Source: Sideroxydans sp. (GTDB taxonomy: Bacteria; Pseudomonadota; Gammaproteobacteria; Burkholderiales; Gallionellaceae). From it: a stretch of 64,000 nucleotides of DNA. A model generated the notes under the pieces. That model saw only the letters and a program-made list of their open reading frames with translations. It searched no databases and was not told the origin of the DNA. A program made the translations under genes and the position numbers. Of the stretch, positions 25,759 through 34,718 are shown in pieces. Position 1 is the first letter of the stretch, and each line of letters starts with the position of its first letter. The stretch spans positions 1 to 64,000 of the forward strand of contig DAIDAG010000054.1 of NCBI GenBank assembly GCA_027310725.1, given 5' to 3'.

Positions 25759-27609
25759 ATGGATATTTCAACTTCGTCGAATAGCCGTCAGACTTCTTTG
25801 CGCATCGGGGCTTTGTTCCTGGTGCTGGCGTTTCTTGAACTGACCTGGCTGCACGCGCTATCCCCATTGGAAAATCGCCTGTCCGACTGGTTCGTGCGTC
25901 AGCAGGCGCGGGGCTTGGTGCCGGATAAAGACATCGTTATCGTTGACATCGACGATGCCAGCCTTGCGCGCATGCAGGATACGGCCGGAAGCTGGCCATG
26001 GCCCCGCTCGGTGCATGGCGAATTGGTGCAGGGGATCGCCAAACAGCAGCCCAAGGCCATCGTGTTCGACATCCTGTTCAGCGAACGCGACGAATTCAGG
26101 CCGGATAGCGATCGCGAGTTCAATCGCTCCCTGCACGGATTGAACAACGTGTATTTCCCGATGGTGAGGCGCGACGCCGAGCTGGACAAGCAGGGCGCTC
26201 CTGCCGTACAAGTGGCGACCATGCTGGGTTTGCAGCGCACAGAGCATGCGGACGACGATGCGCGCATTGCGGTGTTGCCGCCCTTGGCGGTGGATCCGGC
26301 GCACTGGCGTGCGGGCACGATCAATTTCGTGGAAGATTCCGATGGTGTAGGGCGGCGTTACCAGCTTTATACGGATGCTTACGGCTGGCTTATCCCGTCG
26401 TTACCGGCGCGCGTGGCCCAGGACCTGGGTTATGTCGTGCCGAAGCAGCCGGACATGATACTGGCCTGGCGCGGGGAATCTGGAGCGTTCAAGCATATTT
26501 CCTATGCGGATCTGTACGAGGATTTCAATCGCGAGCATGCGCAGCGTGCCCCGGACGAGTTGAAAGGCAAGATCGTCATCATCGGTACGGCGGCAACCGG
26601 TTTGCACGATGTGCGCGTAACGCCGATGGCCAGTCTGTATCCGGGCATGGAGATATTGGCTACCGCGATCGACGACCTGAAGAACCAGCGCATGATGCAC
26701 CGTACGCACGGTGACTTTGCCCTGTATTTGGCGTTCCTGTTACTGGCATTGTTGAACATCGCCTTCCTGCGAGGCATGAATGCGATCAAGGTGGGAGTGG
26801 CATTGCTCGCCACCAGCCTGCTGGCGCTGCTCTTCAGTTACCTTGCGGTAGCGCGGCTTTACCTGCTGCCGGTACTGTTGCCTCTGATGCTGGCCTGGGC
26901 CTGCTACTTCGTGTTTGCCCTGCGCGAATATCTGCTCGAGCGCAAGTCGCGCGAACAGGCAGTGCAGATGTTCAGCCGTTTCGTCAATCCGCACGTGGTC
27001 AAAGAGTTGGTAGCACATGGCGGCTTGAGTCGCGCGGGCGAAAGTCGCCAGATCACCATCCTGTTTTCCGACATACGCGGTTTCACCACCTTGTCGGAAA
27101 AACGCACGCCGCAACAGGTGGTCGATCTGCTGAATCGCTACTTCACCCTGCAGGTCGAGGTGGTGTTCCGTCACGGCGGCTCGCTGGACAAGTTCATCGG
27201 CGATGCCATCATGGCGTTCTGGGGCGCTCCGCTGGATGACCCGGATCATGCACGCCATGCGGTGGAGGCGGCGATCGAGATGGGCGAGGTGTTGCAGCGG
27301 TTCAAGAAAGAACTGGGCGAGGAGGATGCGAATTTCGATGTCGGCATCGGCATCCATACCGGTCCGGCGGTGGTGGGGCTGATCGGCTCCGAACAGCGCC
27401 GCGAATATACCGCCATCGGCGATACGGTCAATCTGGGCAGCCGCATCGAAGGACTGACCAAGGGCGTTTCGCGCATCCTGGTTTCGCGCGAGACGATGGA
27501 AGCCTGCGGCGATGCATACCAATTCAAGTCATTTGGATCGTTTAAAGTCAAAGGTCGCGAGCAGGAAGTAGAGTTGTTTGCACCAGTCGAAAAGGAAGGG
27601 GCTAGATAA
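25759..27609 (+). CDS. CHASE2-domain adenylate/guanylate cyclase
   Basis: The 616-residue protein has an N-terminal helix, a periplasmic CHASE2 sensor domain (about residues 40-310, with IVDIDDASL and VFDILFSE), three further helices (about 320-395) and a class III nucleotide cyclase domain. In the latter, FSDIRGFTTL provides the metal Asp, LDKFIGDAIMAFWGAP gives the second Asp and the purine Lys, and YTAIGDTVNLGSRIE the purine/transition-state residues; these favour ATP. It should convert an extracellular signal into cAMP. It overlaps the next gene by one base. Confidence 0.9.
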   Translation: MDISTSSNSRQTSLRIGALFLVLAFLELTWLHALSPLENRLSDWFVRQQARGLVPDKDIVIVDIDDASLARMQDTAGSWPWPRSVHGELVQGIAKQQPKAIVFDILFSERDEFRPDSDREFNRSLHGLNNVYFPMVRRDAELDKQGAPAVQVATMLGLQRTEHADDDARIAVLPPLAVDPAHWRAGTINFVEDSDGVGRRYQLYTDAYGWLIPSLPARVAQDLGYVVPKQPDMILAWRGESGAFKHISYADLYEDFNREHAQRAPDELKGKIVIIGTAATGLHDVRVTPMASLYPGMEILATAIDDLKNQRMMHRTHGDFALYLAFLLLALLNIAFLRGMNAIKVGVALLATSLLALLFSYLAVARLYLLPVLLPLMLAWACYFVFALREYLLERKSREQAVQMFSRFVNPHVVKELVAHGGLSRAGESRQITILFSDIRGFTTLSEKRTPQQVVDLLNRYFTLQVEVVFRHGGSLDKFIGDAIMAFWGAPLDDPDHARHAVEAAIEMGEVLQRFKKELGEEDANFDVGIGIHTGPAVVGLIGSEQRREYTAIGDTVNLGSRIEGLTKGVSRILVSRETMEACGDAYQFKSFGSFKVKGREQEVELFAPVEKEGAR

Positions 27610-28103
27610 TGAGGAACGTCATTGCATTATGTTTGCTGCTCGGCTTTGTACCGGCAGCCTGGGCCGGAGGGTATGCCTACACAATTCGCTCCACCGAACT
27701 GAAAGCAAAACCCTACACCGATGCGCAGACGCTGACATCGTTGCCTCCCCGCAGCAAGGTCGAGGTGCTGGGACGGCAGGCGGGCTGGACTCACGTCAAA
27801 TCGATCTCCTTCAGCGGCTGGGTGAAGATGTTGAGCCTGCAACTGGAAGCGAATGACCAAAACAGGCGAGGAGACAACGGTTTGAGTGCCTTGTTCAATG
27901 TCGCCTCCACCGGCAGAAGCAGCAGCACGGTGACCACCGGGATACGCGGTCTGTCGGAGGAGCAGTTGAAGAACACAAAACCCAACTCGCAGGAACTGCA
28001 AGCCGCAAAACGCTATGCAGTGAGCCGGCAGGAAGCGCAGCGCTACGCCGCCGCCGGAAAACTGCACGCGCAAAGCATGGATTATCTGGATGGAGGCCAA
28101 TAA
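27609..28103 (+). CDS. SH3-domain periplasmic protein
   Basis: A 164-residue exported protein with a signal peptide ending AWAGG and a bacterial SH3-like domain (about 22-80; TELKAKPYTDAQTLTSLP, then GWTHVKSISFSGWVKM). The rest is polar, with a low-complexity serine-rich part (TGRSSSTVTTG). The ATG overlaps the cyclase stop (TAATG) and the M48 protease begins at the next base after its own stop, so the three genes form one transcript. Such SH3 proteins often bind peptidoglycan or partner proteins. Confidence 0.72.
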   Translation: MRNVIALCLLLGFVPAAWAGGYAYTIRSTELKAKPYTDAQTLTSLPPRSKVEVLGRQAGWTHVKSISFSGWVKMLSLQLEANDQNRRGDNGLSALFNVASTGRSSSTVTTGIRGLSEEQLKNTKPNSQELQAAKRYAVSRQEAQRYAAAGKLHAQSMDYLDGGQ

Positions 28104-28955
28104 ATGAATACGAATCGGACGATGGTCTTGTTGTGCCTGCTGGCTTCGGCATTACCCGCTGCCGCTTTCGATCTGGGTAGCATCGACTGGCAAAAAGCGG
28201 TCGATACGGTGAAGAAAGTGCAAAAAGCCAATACCGATATTGATGAGCCGCAAGAGATCGCGCTGGGCGAAGGGATTGCCAGCAATTTGCTGGGCGCCGC
28301 ACCCCTGCTGGACAATCCTGCGGCACAGCAATATGTGAACCGCGTCGGACGCTGGCTTACTCTGCAAACGGAACGTCCCGATCTGCCCTGGCAATTCGGT
28401 GTGCTCGACGACAACGATGTGAATGCCTTCGCCGCCCCCGGCGGTTACGTGTTCATCACCAAGGGATTGCTGGCGCAAATGAACAGCGAGGCGGAATTGG
28501 CTGGCGTGTTGGCGCACGAGATTTCGCATGTGCTGCGCAAGCATCATTTGCAGGCCATCAAAAAGGGGGCGCGAACCGAGTTGCTGTCCGATCTTGCGAG
28601 CGAGGCGCTGAAGAGCAATGGCAGCAATCCCGCGCTGACCAAGCTGGTCAGCGCGGGAACGGAAGTGTATGCGCGGGGTTTGGACAAGAACGACGAGTTC
28701 GAGGCTGATCGTATGGGCGTCGTGATCGCTGCGCGGAGCGGTTATGATCCATACGGATTACCCGCGGTGTTGCAGACTCTGCAATCGCTCAATCCAAACG
28801 ATTCCAGCGTGGCCTTGATGTTCAAGACACATCCGGCACCGGCGGATCGTCTGAGTCTGCTCGATAAGGAGATGACCGGCCAATTCAACAATTTTGAGAA
28901 TCAGCCCGACCTCGCGCCGCGTTTTCTCCAGGCATTGGGTGCGGGAAAGAAATAA
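28104..28955 (+). CDS. M48-family periplasmic metalloprotease
   Basis: A 283-residue exported protein: a signal peptide (LLASALPAAA), then a BepA/LoiP-like M48 domain. The zinc site is HEISH in GVLAHEISHVLRKHH, and the third ligand Glu lies in FEADRMG. Such proteases process or clear outer-membrane proteins. It starts directly behind the SH3 gene and the pair follows the CHASE2 cyclase, an arrangement whose purpose is not clear. A small repeated segment (SGNGSNPALTKLVSAGTE-like) precedes the Glu ligand. Confidence 0.88.
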   Translation: MNTNRTMVLLCLLASALPAAAFDLGSIDWQKAVDTVKKVQKANTDIDEPQEIALGEGIASNLLGAAPLLDNPAAQQYVNRVGRWLTLQTERPDLPWQFGVLDDNDVNAFAAPGGYVFITKGLLAQMNSEAELAGVLAHEISHVLRKHHLQAIKKGARTELLSDLASEALKSNGSNPALTKLVSAGTEVYARGLDKNDEFEADRMGVVIAARSGYDPYGLPAVLQTLQSLNPNDSSVALMFKTHPAPADRLSLLDKEMTGQFNNFENQPDLAPRFLQALGAGKK

Positions 28956-29032
28956 GCTTTGCCGGATTGGCAGTCTGCCGGACTCTGGATAGGCTGACGA
29001 GGGGCAATGCGAACCCCCTTAAAACCGGGGCA

Positions 29033-29512
29033 TTACAAATCAGACAGGGGCTTGTCGGCAAGCCTGTCGTCTTTTGTTCTTAATTGCCCGATCACCTCAA
29101 TCAAGGATTTGTCCAAAGCGAGCAATTCGGATTCGGATAATCCCTGCAGAGCTTCCGGCAGTATTCCTTCCGCAGGCCCCGGTGCCTTTTTCAGGATCCT
29201 TGACGCTTCTTCGGTCAGGCACAGGCCGACTCGTCTCTGATCTTCCTTGCTTCGTTCTTTTATTACCAGCCCTCGCGTCACAAGTTTCTCGATCAGTTGA
29301 CTGCAGGTCGATTGGTGTATTGACAAACGCTCGGCCAGTTCGGAAACGCCGATATCGGGAGTCTTTGCCACCTCCTGCAATATCCACAATTGCGAGCCGG
29401 TGACTCCGCAGGCTTCTTCCACTTCCCGAAAATGCTGGCGAACAGAGCCAAAAATGATGCGAAATTTCTTAAGCACCTGAACCGAAAGCTGGCTTTTGTT
29501 GAGCTTGGCCAA
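29033..29512 (-). CDS. MarR-family transcriptional regulator
   Basis: A protein of about 159 residues with the MarR winged helix: GVTGSQLWILQEVAKTP, SELAERLSIHQSTCSQLIEK (recognition helix) and the wing KERSKEDQRRVGLCLTEEA. The TTG at 29512 has GAAAGAGG seven bases before it and is preferred over a GTG at 29557. It is divergent from the pal-like gene at 29677, and an AT-rich gap with TTGACA on the minus strand separates them. The ligand is not known. Confidence 0.78.
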   Translation of the reverse strand: MAKLNKSQLSVQVLKKFRIIFGSVRQHFREVEEACGVTGSQLWILQEVAKTPDIGVSELAERLSIHQSTCSQLIEKLVTRGLVIKERSKEDQRRVGLCLTEEASRILKKAPGPAEGILPEALQGLSESELLALDKSLIEVIGQLRTKDDRLADKPLSDL

Positions 29513-29676
29513 TTTATTGCCTCTTTCTGGGGATTGCGCAGCCAGGGTTGGGATCACCTGTCACGGAGAAAACATTTATATCATATGTATTCATGTCAAC
29601 TTAATTCACTCCGATGCGTTTATGGCAATGCTTTGGTTGGTTTTGGTTTGTTAAATTATTGGTAAGGGAATATATC

Positions 29677-30189
29677 ATGAAAAAAATTGCATTCGTTCTG
29701 GCTTCATTACTGGTAGCCGCATGCTCGTCCGCCCACAAGGCTGAAACAGCAGCGGCACCGCAAGCTGTGCCGCAAACGACCGCCAGCCCCGAGACTGCAT
29801 CGGCAACGCCGGCTGAACTGGCTGCGAGCGAGCTTGCGTCCGAACTGCAAGGGCTTCAAAAGGAAAGCGTTTATTTTGATTTCGACAAGTACGCCGTAAA
29901 GCAGGAATATCAGGATGCGATTCAGAAGCAGGCGGCATTCATCAAGGGGCACAAGAATGACGTGGTCACGCTGGAAGGCAACGCGGACGAGCGTGGGAGC
30001 GAGAAATACAATCTGGCTTTGGGGAACAGGCGTGCAAAAGCTGTCCTGAAAAGCCTGGAACGTCTGGGTGTGCCGGCCTCCCAGATCAGGACTGTGAGCT
30101 TAGGGAAAGATCATCCGCGCCTTGCGTGCCACGAAGAGAAATGCTGGAAAGAGAATCGCCGGGTCGATTTTTCGCATAAGCTTAACTAG
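29677..30189 (+). CDS. OmpA/Pal-like peptidoglycan-associated lipoprotein
   Basis: A 170-residue lipoprotein with lipobox LVAAC (Cys15) and an Ala-rich linker followed by an OmpA-type domain: ESVYFDFDKYAVKQEY, EGNADERGSEKYNLALGNRRA, and the unusual end LACHEEKCWKENRRVDF with two cysteines. It should tie the outer membrane to peptidoglycan. AAGGGA precedes the ATG at 29677. It lies alone rather than next to tolB, so it may be a paralogue of the Tol-Pal lipoprotein. A decayed copy of its C-terminus lies at 32915-33064. Confidence 0.87.
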   Translation: MKKIAFVLASLLVAACSSAHKAETAAAPQAVPQTTASPETASATPAELAASELASELQGLQKESVYFDFDKYAVKQEYQDAIQKQAAFIKGHKNDVVTLEGNADERGSEKYNLALGNRRAKAVLKSLERLGVPASQIRTVSLGKDHPRLACHEEKCWKENRRVDFSHKLN

Positions 30190-30378
30190 CAATAGTGGCC
30201 GCATTGTCGGCAGGATCTGGAGCGAGCCCGGCTTTGCCGGGCTTTCCGGACCCAATGCCGTCCGGTTGCGCGCTGGCGAAATCAATCCGGATCCATTGCC
30301 GGATCGCGTACTGCACAAGCAGTGTTCCCGGTTCGATTCATTTGTCAAAATACCGAAATCCGCAAAGGTGGTTTGATC

Positions 30379-30612
30379 ATGGATGAGGGAAGACGCAATG
30401 CGATTGTGGTGACCGTCCTTTACATTGTTTTCCTGTGTGGAACGTGGACCTGGTTTCATCCGTACTTCGTAAACCAGCGAGTTCGCGGCCATATATCAAT
30501 CGGTGCAATTGTTCAAGAGTCTGAGAAGACATTTCAGGTACGGACTATGACTTTCCAGGCTCGGCTTATTGAGGGATGGACGGCCCGCCCAACGTCACCC
30601 GTATTGCAATAG
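30379..30612 (+). CDS. Small single-helix membrane protein
   Basis: This 77-residue protein is not recognised. After MDEGRRNA comes one transmembrane helix (IVVTVLYIVFLCGTW), then a polar part. AAAGGTGG lies at a fitting distance before the ATG at 30379. It sits between the pal-like gene and another membrane-anchored gene, all on the same strand, so it may be part of a loose envelope cluster. Confidence 0.5.
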   Translation: MDEGRRNAIVVTVLYIVFLCGTWTWFHPYFVNQRVRGHISIGAIVQESEKTFQVRTMTFQARLIEGWTARPTSPVLQ

Positions 30613-30956
30613 ATGAAACGAGCAGGATCCGGCTCTATGCTCACGGTCACGACGACCGTTTTTTGTTTTGATCGAAACGATAGATTGGCAGGTATGAAAT
30701 CCGAGCGGTGGCTTGATGAATGATAGGGTTGCCAGTAGTCTTAGAATCGATCGAAGCACATCTTGCCAATGTCTGTTACCTCGCTCGTCCCGTGAGTACC
30801 TGCATTGTATTCGACCGGCTTCAGCGACCACATACTCCCCCGGCACTGAAATCGAATCTGTATGGTTTTCTGATTTTAAAAAACAGGGCTCGTTGCGGCA
30901 CGAAGTATTGATCGAGCGGATAAAATGTCGGTTCAACACAATCGGTGACACTTAAC
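30613..30956. other. Intergenic stretch without a firm gene
   Basis: This 344-base gap holds one plus-strand open frame of 80 codons (30713-30955) running up to the next gene. It has no ribosome site, signal peptide or family feature and contains scattered basic and Ser residues, so I do not call it a gene. No repeat or RNA gene is seen. Confidence 0.4.
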
Positions 30957-31469
30957 ATGATAGAAACCCTCACTTTAATTACGCTTGGCGTCTTGTTTCT
31001 GGTCTTCTTTCGTCCCGGCAAAACTCCACCTCTGGAGAGCCAACTGGTGATCGAACGGCCGGGTCAGTACAAGATCACGCTCGCGCCAAAACTGAACTTG
31101 GCTCAACCCTTCATTGAGGCGATCATCGATCGCCTGGCGAAGTCGAACGTTTCGACACAGCATGGCAGCGCCAGGCAATTCTTTGCGGTCAGCGACAGGC
31201 AAGTGGCGACCGCCCACGGTGATGTCTACCTGCTGGCGATCATCGTTCGTGGAGGAATGATCCATTTTGTCGGGTCGCAGCCAGTGTCAGGTGGTCCTGC
31301 AAACTACCTTGAAACCATCAAAACCAATGCAAAGGATCTGCTTGAGGACTTCCCGGTCAGCGATGAGCGCAGCAAGGCACTTGAAGACAGCCTGTTTGGC
31401 GCAATTCGGGAAGCATCCGGGGAGAGAGGGATCGTCGTTGAGCAATTGAAGGACCAGGCTGATATATAA
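30957..31469 (+). CDS. Membrane-anchored hypothetical protein
   Basis: This protein of about 170 residues has one N-terminal helix (LITLGVLFLVFF) followed by RPGKTPP and a soluble alpha/beta domain with no recognised family. A GTG at 30945 is an alternative start. The N-terminus resembles the 58-codon frame at 33154 (shared LGVLFL...R-G), which follows the decayed pal copy, so the two regions may be relics of one duplication. Function unknown; location in the inner membrane is inferred. Confidence 0.6.
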   Translation: MIETLTLITLGVLFLVFFRPGKTPPLESQLVIERPGQYKITLAPKLNLAQPFIEAIIDRLAKSNVSTQHGSARQFFAVSDRQVATAHGDVYLLAIIVRGGMIHFVGSQPVSGGPANYLETIKTNAKDLLEDFPVSDERSKALEDSLFGAIREASGERGIVVEQLKDQADI

Positions 31470-31493
31470 GTGCCAGCGGTCGAAACAGAGCCT

Positions 31494-32765
31494 TTAGCGC
31501 TTGCCAATGAGATTCCGGGCAAGCGTGTGAAATAGCGGCGCAGGGCACACCAGCTGCGAGCTGAGTTTGGCAATGAACGCTGCAGCCATCAAAGGCAATA
31601 TCATTTCGTGGCTGTCTATCATCTCCATGACGATGACGAACGCAGTGATGGGGGCCTGGGTGACTCCGGAAAAGTAGGCGACCATTCCAATTATGATCAC
31701 CGCTCCGGCCGGTACTGATGTGAATAGGTGTGCGATATTGGCGCCGAATCCGGCGCCTGCGGAAAGTGTGGGCGCCATGAGTCCGCCGGGTATTCCGCTG
31801 ACGTAGGAAATTGCCGTCGCCGCCATCTTCAGCAGTCCGTAACTCTCGGGCAGTACGGTACTGCCATCAATGAGCGATTTCGCCTCGCTGTAGCCGCTGC
31901 CATAGGTCGTATTGCCGGATGCCAGCCCCACCAGCGCGAGTAGCAGTCCGCATAGTGCCGCAAAGGCGATCGGTTGTGCCCGCATCCATGCCCCTATCCT
32001 GCCGGTCAGTCCCTTGTTGACTTCGATCAGCGTGCGGCTGAACACGCCACCCAGCAGGCCTCCTGCGATGCCGCAGACGACAACCACACCCCACTCGCTG
32101 CCGAAGGCAAGCGATTGCGAAGTGTGTCCGAAATAGGAGTAATTTCCGAGCAGCGCAAGCGAGGTTATCCCGGCGATGATCACGGTCATGAGTATGGTCG
32201 AACTGTTGTGCTCTTCAAAGGACCGGCTCATTTCCTCAATGGCGAACACGATTCCGGCCAGTGGCGTATTGAAGGCGGCGGCGACTCCGGCCGCCGCGCC
32301 GGCAAGGATCAAACCCTTGTCGAGATCATGCTTCGGGAAGCGCGCAAACTTGCCCAGGCTATGCATGATGGATGCGCCGATCTGGACGGAGGGTCCCTCG
32401 CGCCCTATCGACGTGCCTAGCATCAGTCCCGCGACGGTGAGCATGATCTTTCCGCTCGTCACCCGCAGGGAGAGCACCTGCTCGCGGATCCTGCTGGTTT
32501 CGTCGGGGTCAAGTGCTGCGATGGTTTGCGGAATGCCACTGCCTTGCGCGCCGGAAAAGAATCTCCTGGTCAGGATAACGATAAAAACGAGTCCCAAAGG
32601 TGTAATCAACAAGGGAAGATACGGGGAAATGGCAAGAAGTCGGTGGAAGACACCGTTCGCCCACTCGCAGGCCATCGCAAACACAATCGCAACCAATCCG
32701 ACGCTGATCGCCCCGCACCAGAATACAAGCCTGCGTTTCCAATCCAGGATCAGAATATCCTCCAA
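31494..32765 (-). CDS. CLC-family chloride/proton antiporter
   Basis: The 423-residue membrane protein is a ClcA-type exchanger. The selectivity motifs are GSGIPQ (Ser ion ligand), GREGPSVQIGA with the gating glutamate, and GGLMAPTLSAGAG near the C-terminus where Gxx(F/L)xP lies. The proton glutamate is conserved in FAIEEM (after AAFNTPLAG). It therefore should exchange Cl- (or another anion) for H+ rather than act as a channel. No CBS domain is attached. It stands alone between plus-strand genes. Confidence 0.9.
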   Translation of the reverse strand: MEDILILDWKRRLVFWCGAISVGLVAIVFAMACEWANGVFHRLLAISPYLPLLITPLGLVFIVILTRRFFSGAQGSGIPQTIAALDPDETSRIREQVLSLRVTSGKIMLTVAGLMLGTSIGREGPSVQIGASIMHSLGKFARFPKHDLDKGLILAGAAAGVAAAFNTPLAGIVFAIEEMSRSFEEHNSSTILMTVIIAGITSLALLGNYSYFGHTSQSLAFGSEWGVVVVCGIAGGLLGGVFSRTLIEVNKGLTGRIGAWMRAQPIAFAALCGLLLALVGLASGNTTYGSGYSEAKSLIDGSTVLPESYGLLKMAATAISYVSGIPGGLMAPTLSAGAGFGANIAHLFTSVPAGAVIIIGMVAYFSGVTQAPITAFVIVMEMIDSHEMILPLMAAAFIAKLSSQLVCPAPLFHTLARNLIGKR

Positions 32766-32914
32766 TAGCTAGATTCCATCATCTGCGGCATGCACTTTTA
32801 TGGCATATAGTTTAAGAACATCATTCCGCGCATATTATGCATCGCCATTTAACATTTATACCAATATTATTTATGTAAACCGAGTTTTCTGCCATTCGTC
32901 AACAGTCGAGCTTC

Positions 32915-33064
32915 ATGGGGTCAAACGTGTCTACTAAAGAGGGCGTACCGGCAGCGCAGATCAGGCTGATCAGCTTGGGCAGGGAAAAGCCGCGGCTGAC
33001 ATGCCATGAGGAAAAATGCAGGAAGGAGAATCGCAAAGTCGATTTTGTGCATAAGCCTGGTTAG
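32915..33064 (+). pseudogene. Decayed copy of the pal-like C-terminus
   Basis: A 49-codon frame ends with about 40 residues that match the last 40 residues of the pal-like lipoprotein at 29677-30189. I count 28 identities in 40, including the conserved HEEK-C and KENR segments and VDF. The signal peptide, lipobox and OmpA N-terminal part are missing. It is therefore a fragment of a paralogue. The remaining part of the gap 32766-32914 shows only AT-rich sequence. Confidence 0.75.
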
Positions 33065-33067
33065 CAA

Positions 33068-33083
33068 CTTCCCGCAGGGGAAG
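33068..33083. terminator. Small hairpin after the pal fragment
   Basis: CTTCCC and GGGGAAG can pair around GCA four bases after the fragment stop, but no T-run follows. It may be a weak terminator left over from the complete gene. A second hairpin (CCGCC/CGGCGG) follows near 33126-33140. Confidence 0.35.
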
Positions 33084-33153
33084 ACTGATCAATAAGTCGG
33101 TTTTCCTTCATTCTTGATGCAGATGCCGCCCTGACGGCGGTTGGAGGTTTGCT

Positions 33154-33330
33154 GTGGACGACGGGCTGATTATCTGCGCTTTGGGGGTTCTGTTTCTGAT
33201 TGTCATCCGTTTTGGACAGCAGCAATCGCTCGATATACCGCCCGGATTGGATGACCGGACCATCGTCAGTTCACATTCGCAACCAAATCGAATTTGTCAT
33301 GATCCCCCGTTTCGGGGCAAAGGGCTTTAA
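33154..33330 (+). CDS. Short membrane-anchor protein, possibly a truncated paralogue
   Basis: A GTG at 33154 with GGAGG six bases upstream opens 58 codons: MDDGLIICALGVLFLIVIRFG is shortened here to its helix LIICALGVLFLIVIRFG, followed by a polar segment ending FRGKGL. The helix resembles that of the protein at 30957. The absence of the larger domain suggests truncation. It follows the decayed pal copy in the same order as the intact pair, supporting a duplicated and eroded block. Expression is not certain. Confidence 0.45.
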   Translation: MDDGLIICALGVLFLIVIRFGQQQSLDIPPGLDDRTIVSSHSQPNRICHDPPFRGKGL

Positions 33331-33345
33331 GGTTCCAATGCGCCG

Positions 33346-33888
33346 CTAGCGCGCCGGCGGCTCGAGATCGGAGTTCCGGAATATGAACTCGCCGCGTTTG
33401 CGATCGGCAAAGTAGTGCTCAAGCGTGTAGCGTATCGGGCGGAACGCCAGTGTGTCCCACGGAATCTCTTCTTCAGCGAATAGTTCCACTTCCAGACTCT
33501 CCACGCCGGGCGAAAAGTCCAGATCGCGCAGTGTGGCACGGTACAGCAACTGTACCTGGTTGATGTAGGGGAGGTTGTACATCGCGTAAAGTTCCAGCAT
33601 GTCGATACGTGCATTGGCTTCTTCCAGGGTTTCGCGCGCGGCGGCCTGGGCTGTCGTCTCGCCGTTCTCCATGAAGCCTGCCGGCAATGTCCACAGGCCG
33701 TGACGCGGCTCGATGGCGCGGCGGCAAAGCAGGATGCGCCCATCCTTCCACTCGGGTATGGCGCCGACGATCAGCTTGGGGTTCTGGTAGTGGATGGTAT
33801 TGCAGACGGTACAGACATGCCGTTCGCGGTGATCGTCCTGAGGCAGGGAAAGCTCAACCGGCGCACCGCATTCTGAGCAGAATCTCAC
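33346..33888 (-). CDS. Nudix hydrolase with zinc ribbon
   Basis: The 180-residue protein starts with a zinc ribbon (CSEC and CTVC) like that of NudC-type NADH pyrophosphatases. The Nudix box follows as [21 protein letters not shown], given here in part: G-x5-E, then RETLEE. It hydrolyses a nucleoside diphosphate linked to another moiety; substrate could be ADP-ribose or NADH, and is not determined. It lies four bases after bamD on the same strand and may share its transcript. Confidence 0.88.
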   Translation of the reverse strand: MRFCSECGAPVELSLPQDDHRERHVCTVCNTIHYQNPKLIVGAIPEWKDGRILLCRRAIEPRHGLWTLPAGFMENGETTAQAAARETLEEANARIDMLELYAMYNLPYINQVQLLYRATLRDLDFSPGVESLEVELFAEEEIPWDTLAFRPIRYTLEHYFADRKRGEFIFRNSDLEPPAR

Positions 33889-33892
33889 GGCA

Positions 33893-34690
33893 TCAGTCCC
33901 AGAACTTCCACCACGGTGCCGGATTCAGCGGGGATTCCTTGACCTCGGGTCGCGCACCGTCCTTGGCGACGTTCAGGGCAAGCACGCGTTTTGTGTCATC
34001 GCGCAGGTCCGGCATTCCCATTGCGTCATAGGCTTGCACCAGTATCTGCAGGGCATCCCGCGTCTGTGGTGTTTGCGGAAAATCGATCAATACACCCTTG
34101 GCTCGGTTTGCCGCTGCGACATAGGCACCGCGCCGCAGGTAATAATCCGCCACATGGATCTCTGCACGGGCAAGGGTGATCAGCAGGAATTGCATGCGCA
34201 GCCGCGCATCCGGCGTGTACTTGCTGTCCGGGAAGCGTGAGACCAATTCCTTGAACGAATTGAAAGAATCGCGCAAAGCAGCGGGATCGCGTTCCGCCGG
34301 ATCCTGTTTGAACAGGGTGCCGAACAGGCTGTTGATGTTCTCGTTGAAGTTGATGAGTCCCTTGAGGTAGTAAACGTAATCGAGATGGCTGCTCGTGGGA
34401 TACATCTTCACGAATTGATCCAGGGCGCCCAGCGCCGGGGCGGGTTCGCTGTGCTTGTAATAGGCGTAGGCGATCTCCATTTGCGCCTGTTGCGCGTAAC
34501 GGCCATACGGATAGCGCGATTGCAGCGTCTCGAACTGTTTTACGGCCTTTTCGTAGTTTTCATCCTTCATCTGCTCTTGCGCTTTGGCATAAATCTCGTC
34601 GGCAGACAAGTTCTTCATTTCATCCTTGGCAGGATCGGAACTGCAAGCAACTAACGTGAGCAGGAGGAAAACGGCTAAACTATGGCGCAT
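33893..34690 (-). CDS. bamD: Outer-membrane assembly lipoprotein BamD
   Basis: The 265-residue lipoprotein (lipobox LVAC, Cys16) carries the five TPR-like repeats of BamD/ComL, with [18 protein letters not shown] and [16 protein letters not shown]-type segments typical of it. BamD partners BamA in inserting beta-barrel proteins in the outer membrane. Its ATG (34688-34690 on the minus strand) overlaps the first possible rluD ATG on the other strand, so the two genes are back to back with no intergenic space. Confidence 0.93.
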   Translation of the reverse strand: MRHSLAVFLLLTLVACSSDPAKDEMKNLSADEIYAKAQEQMKDENYEKAVKQFETLQSRYPYGRYAQQAQMEIAYAYYKHSEPAPALGALDQFVKMYPTSSHLDYVYYLKGLINFNENINSLFGTLFKQDPAERDPAALRDSFNSFKELVSRFPDSKYTPDARLRMQFLLITLARAEIHVADYYLRRGAYVAAANRAKGVLIDFPQTPQTRDALQILVQAYDAMGMPDLRDDTKRVLALNVAKDGARPEVKESPLNPAPWWKFWD

Positions 34691-34718
34691 GATAAAACCC
34701 GAAATGATAAAACCCGAA
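34689..34718 (+). repeat. 15-bp tandem duplication at the rluD start
   Basis: The 15 bases ATGATAAAACCCGAA occur twice without a mismatch at 34689-34703 and 34704-34718. Each unit offers an ATG start. The duplication lengthens the N-terminus by five residues or produces two alternative starts. Confidence 0.9.

Noticed and set aside
29571-29600. Possible MarR operator in AT-rich sequence before marR
   Set aside because: The sequence contains CATATG but the symmetry stops after six bases, so it is not supported as an operator.
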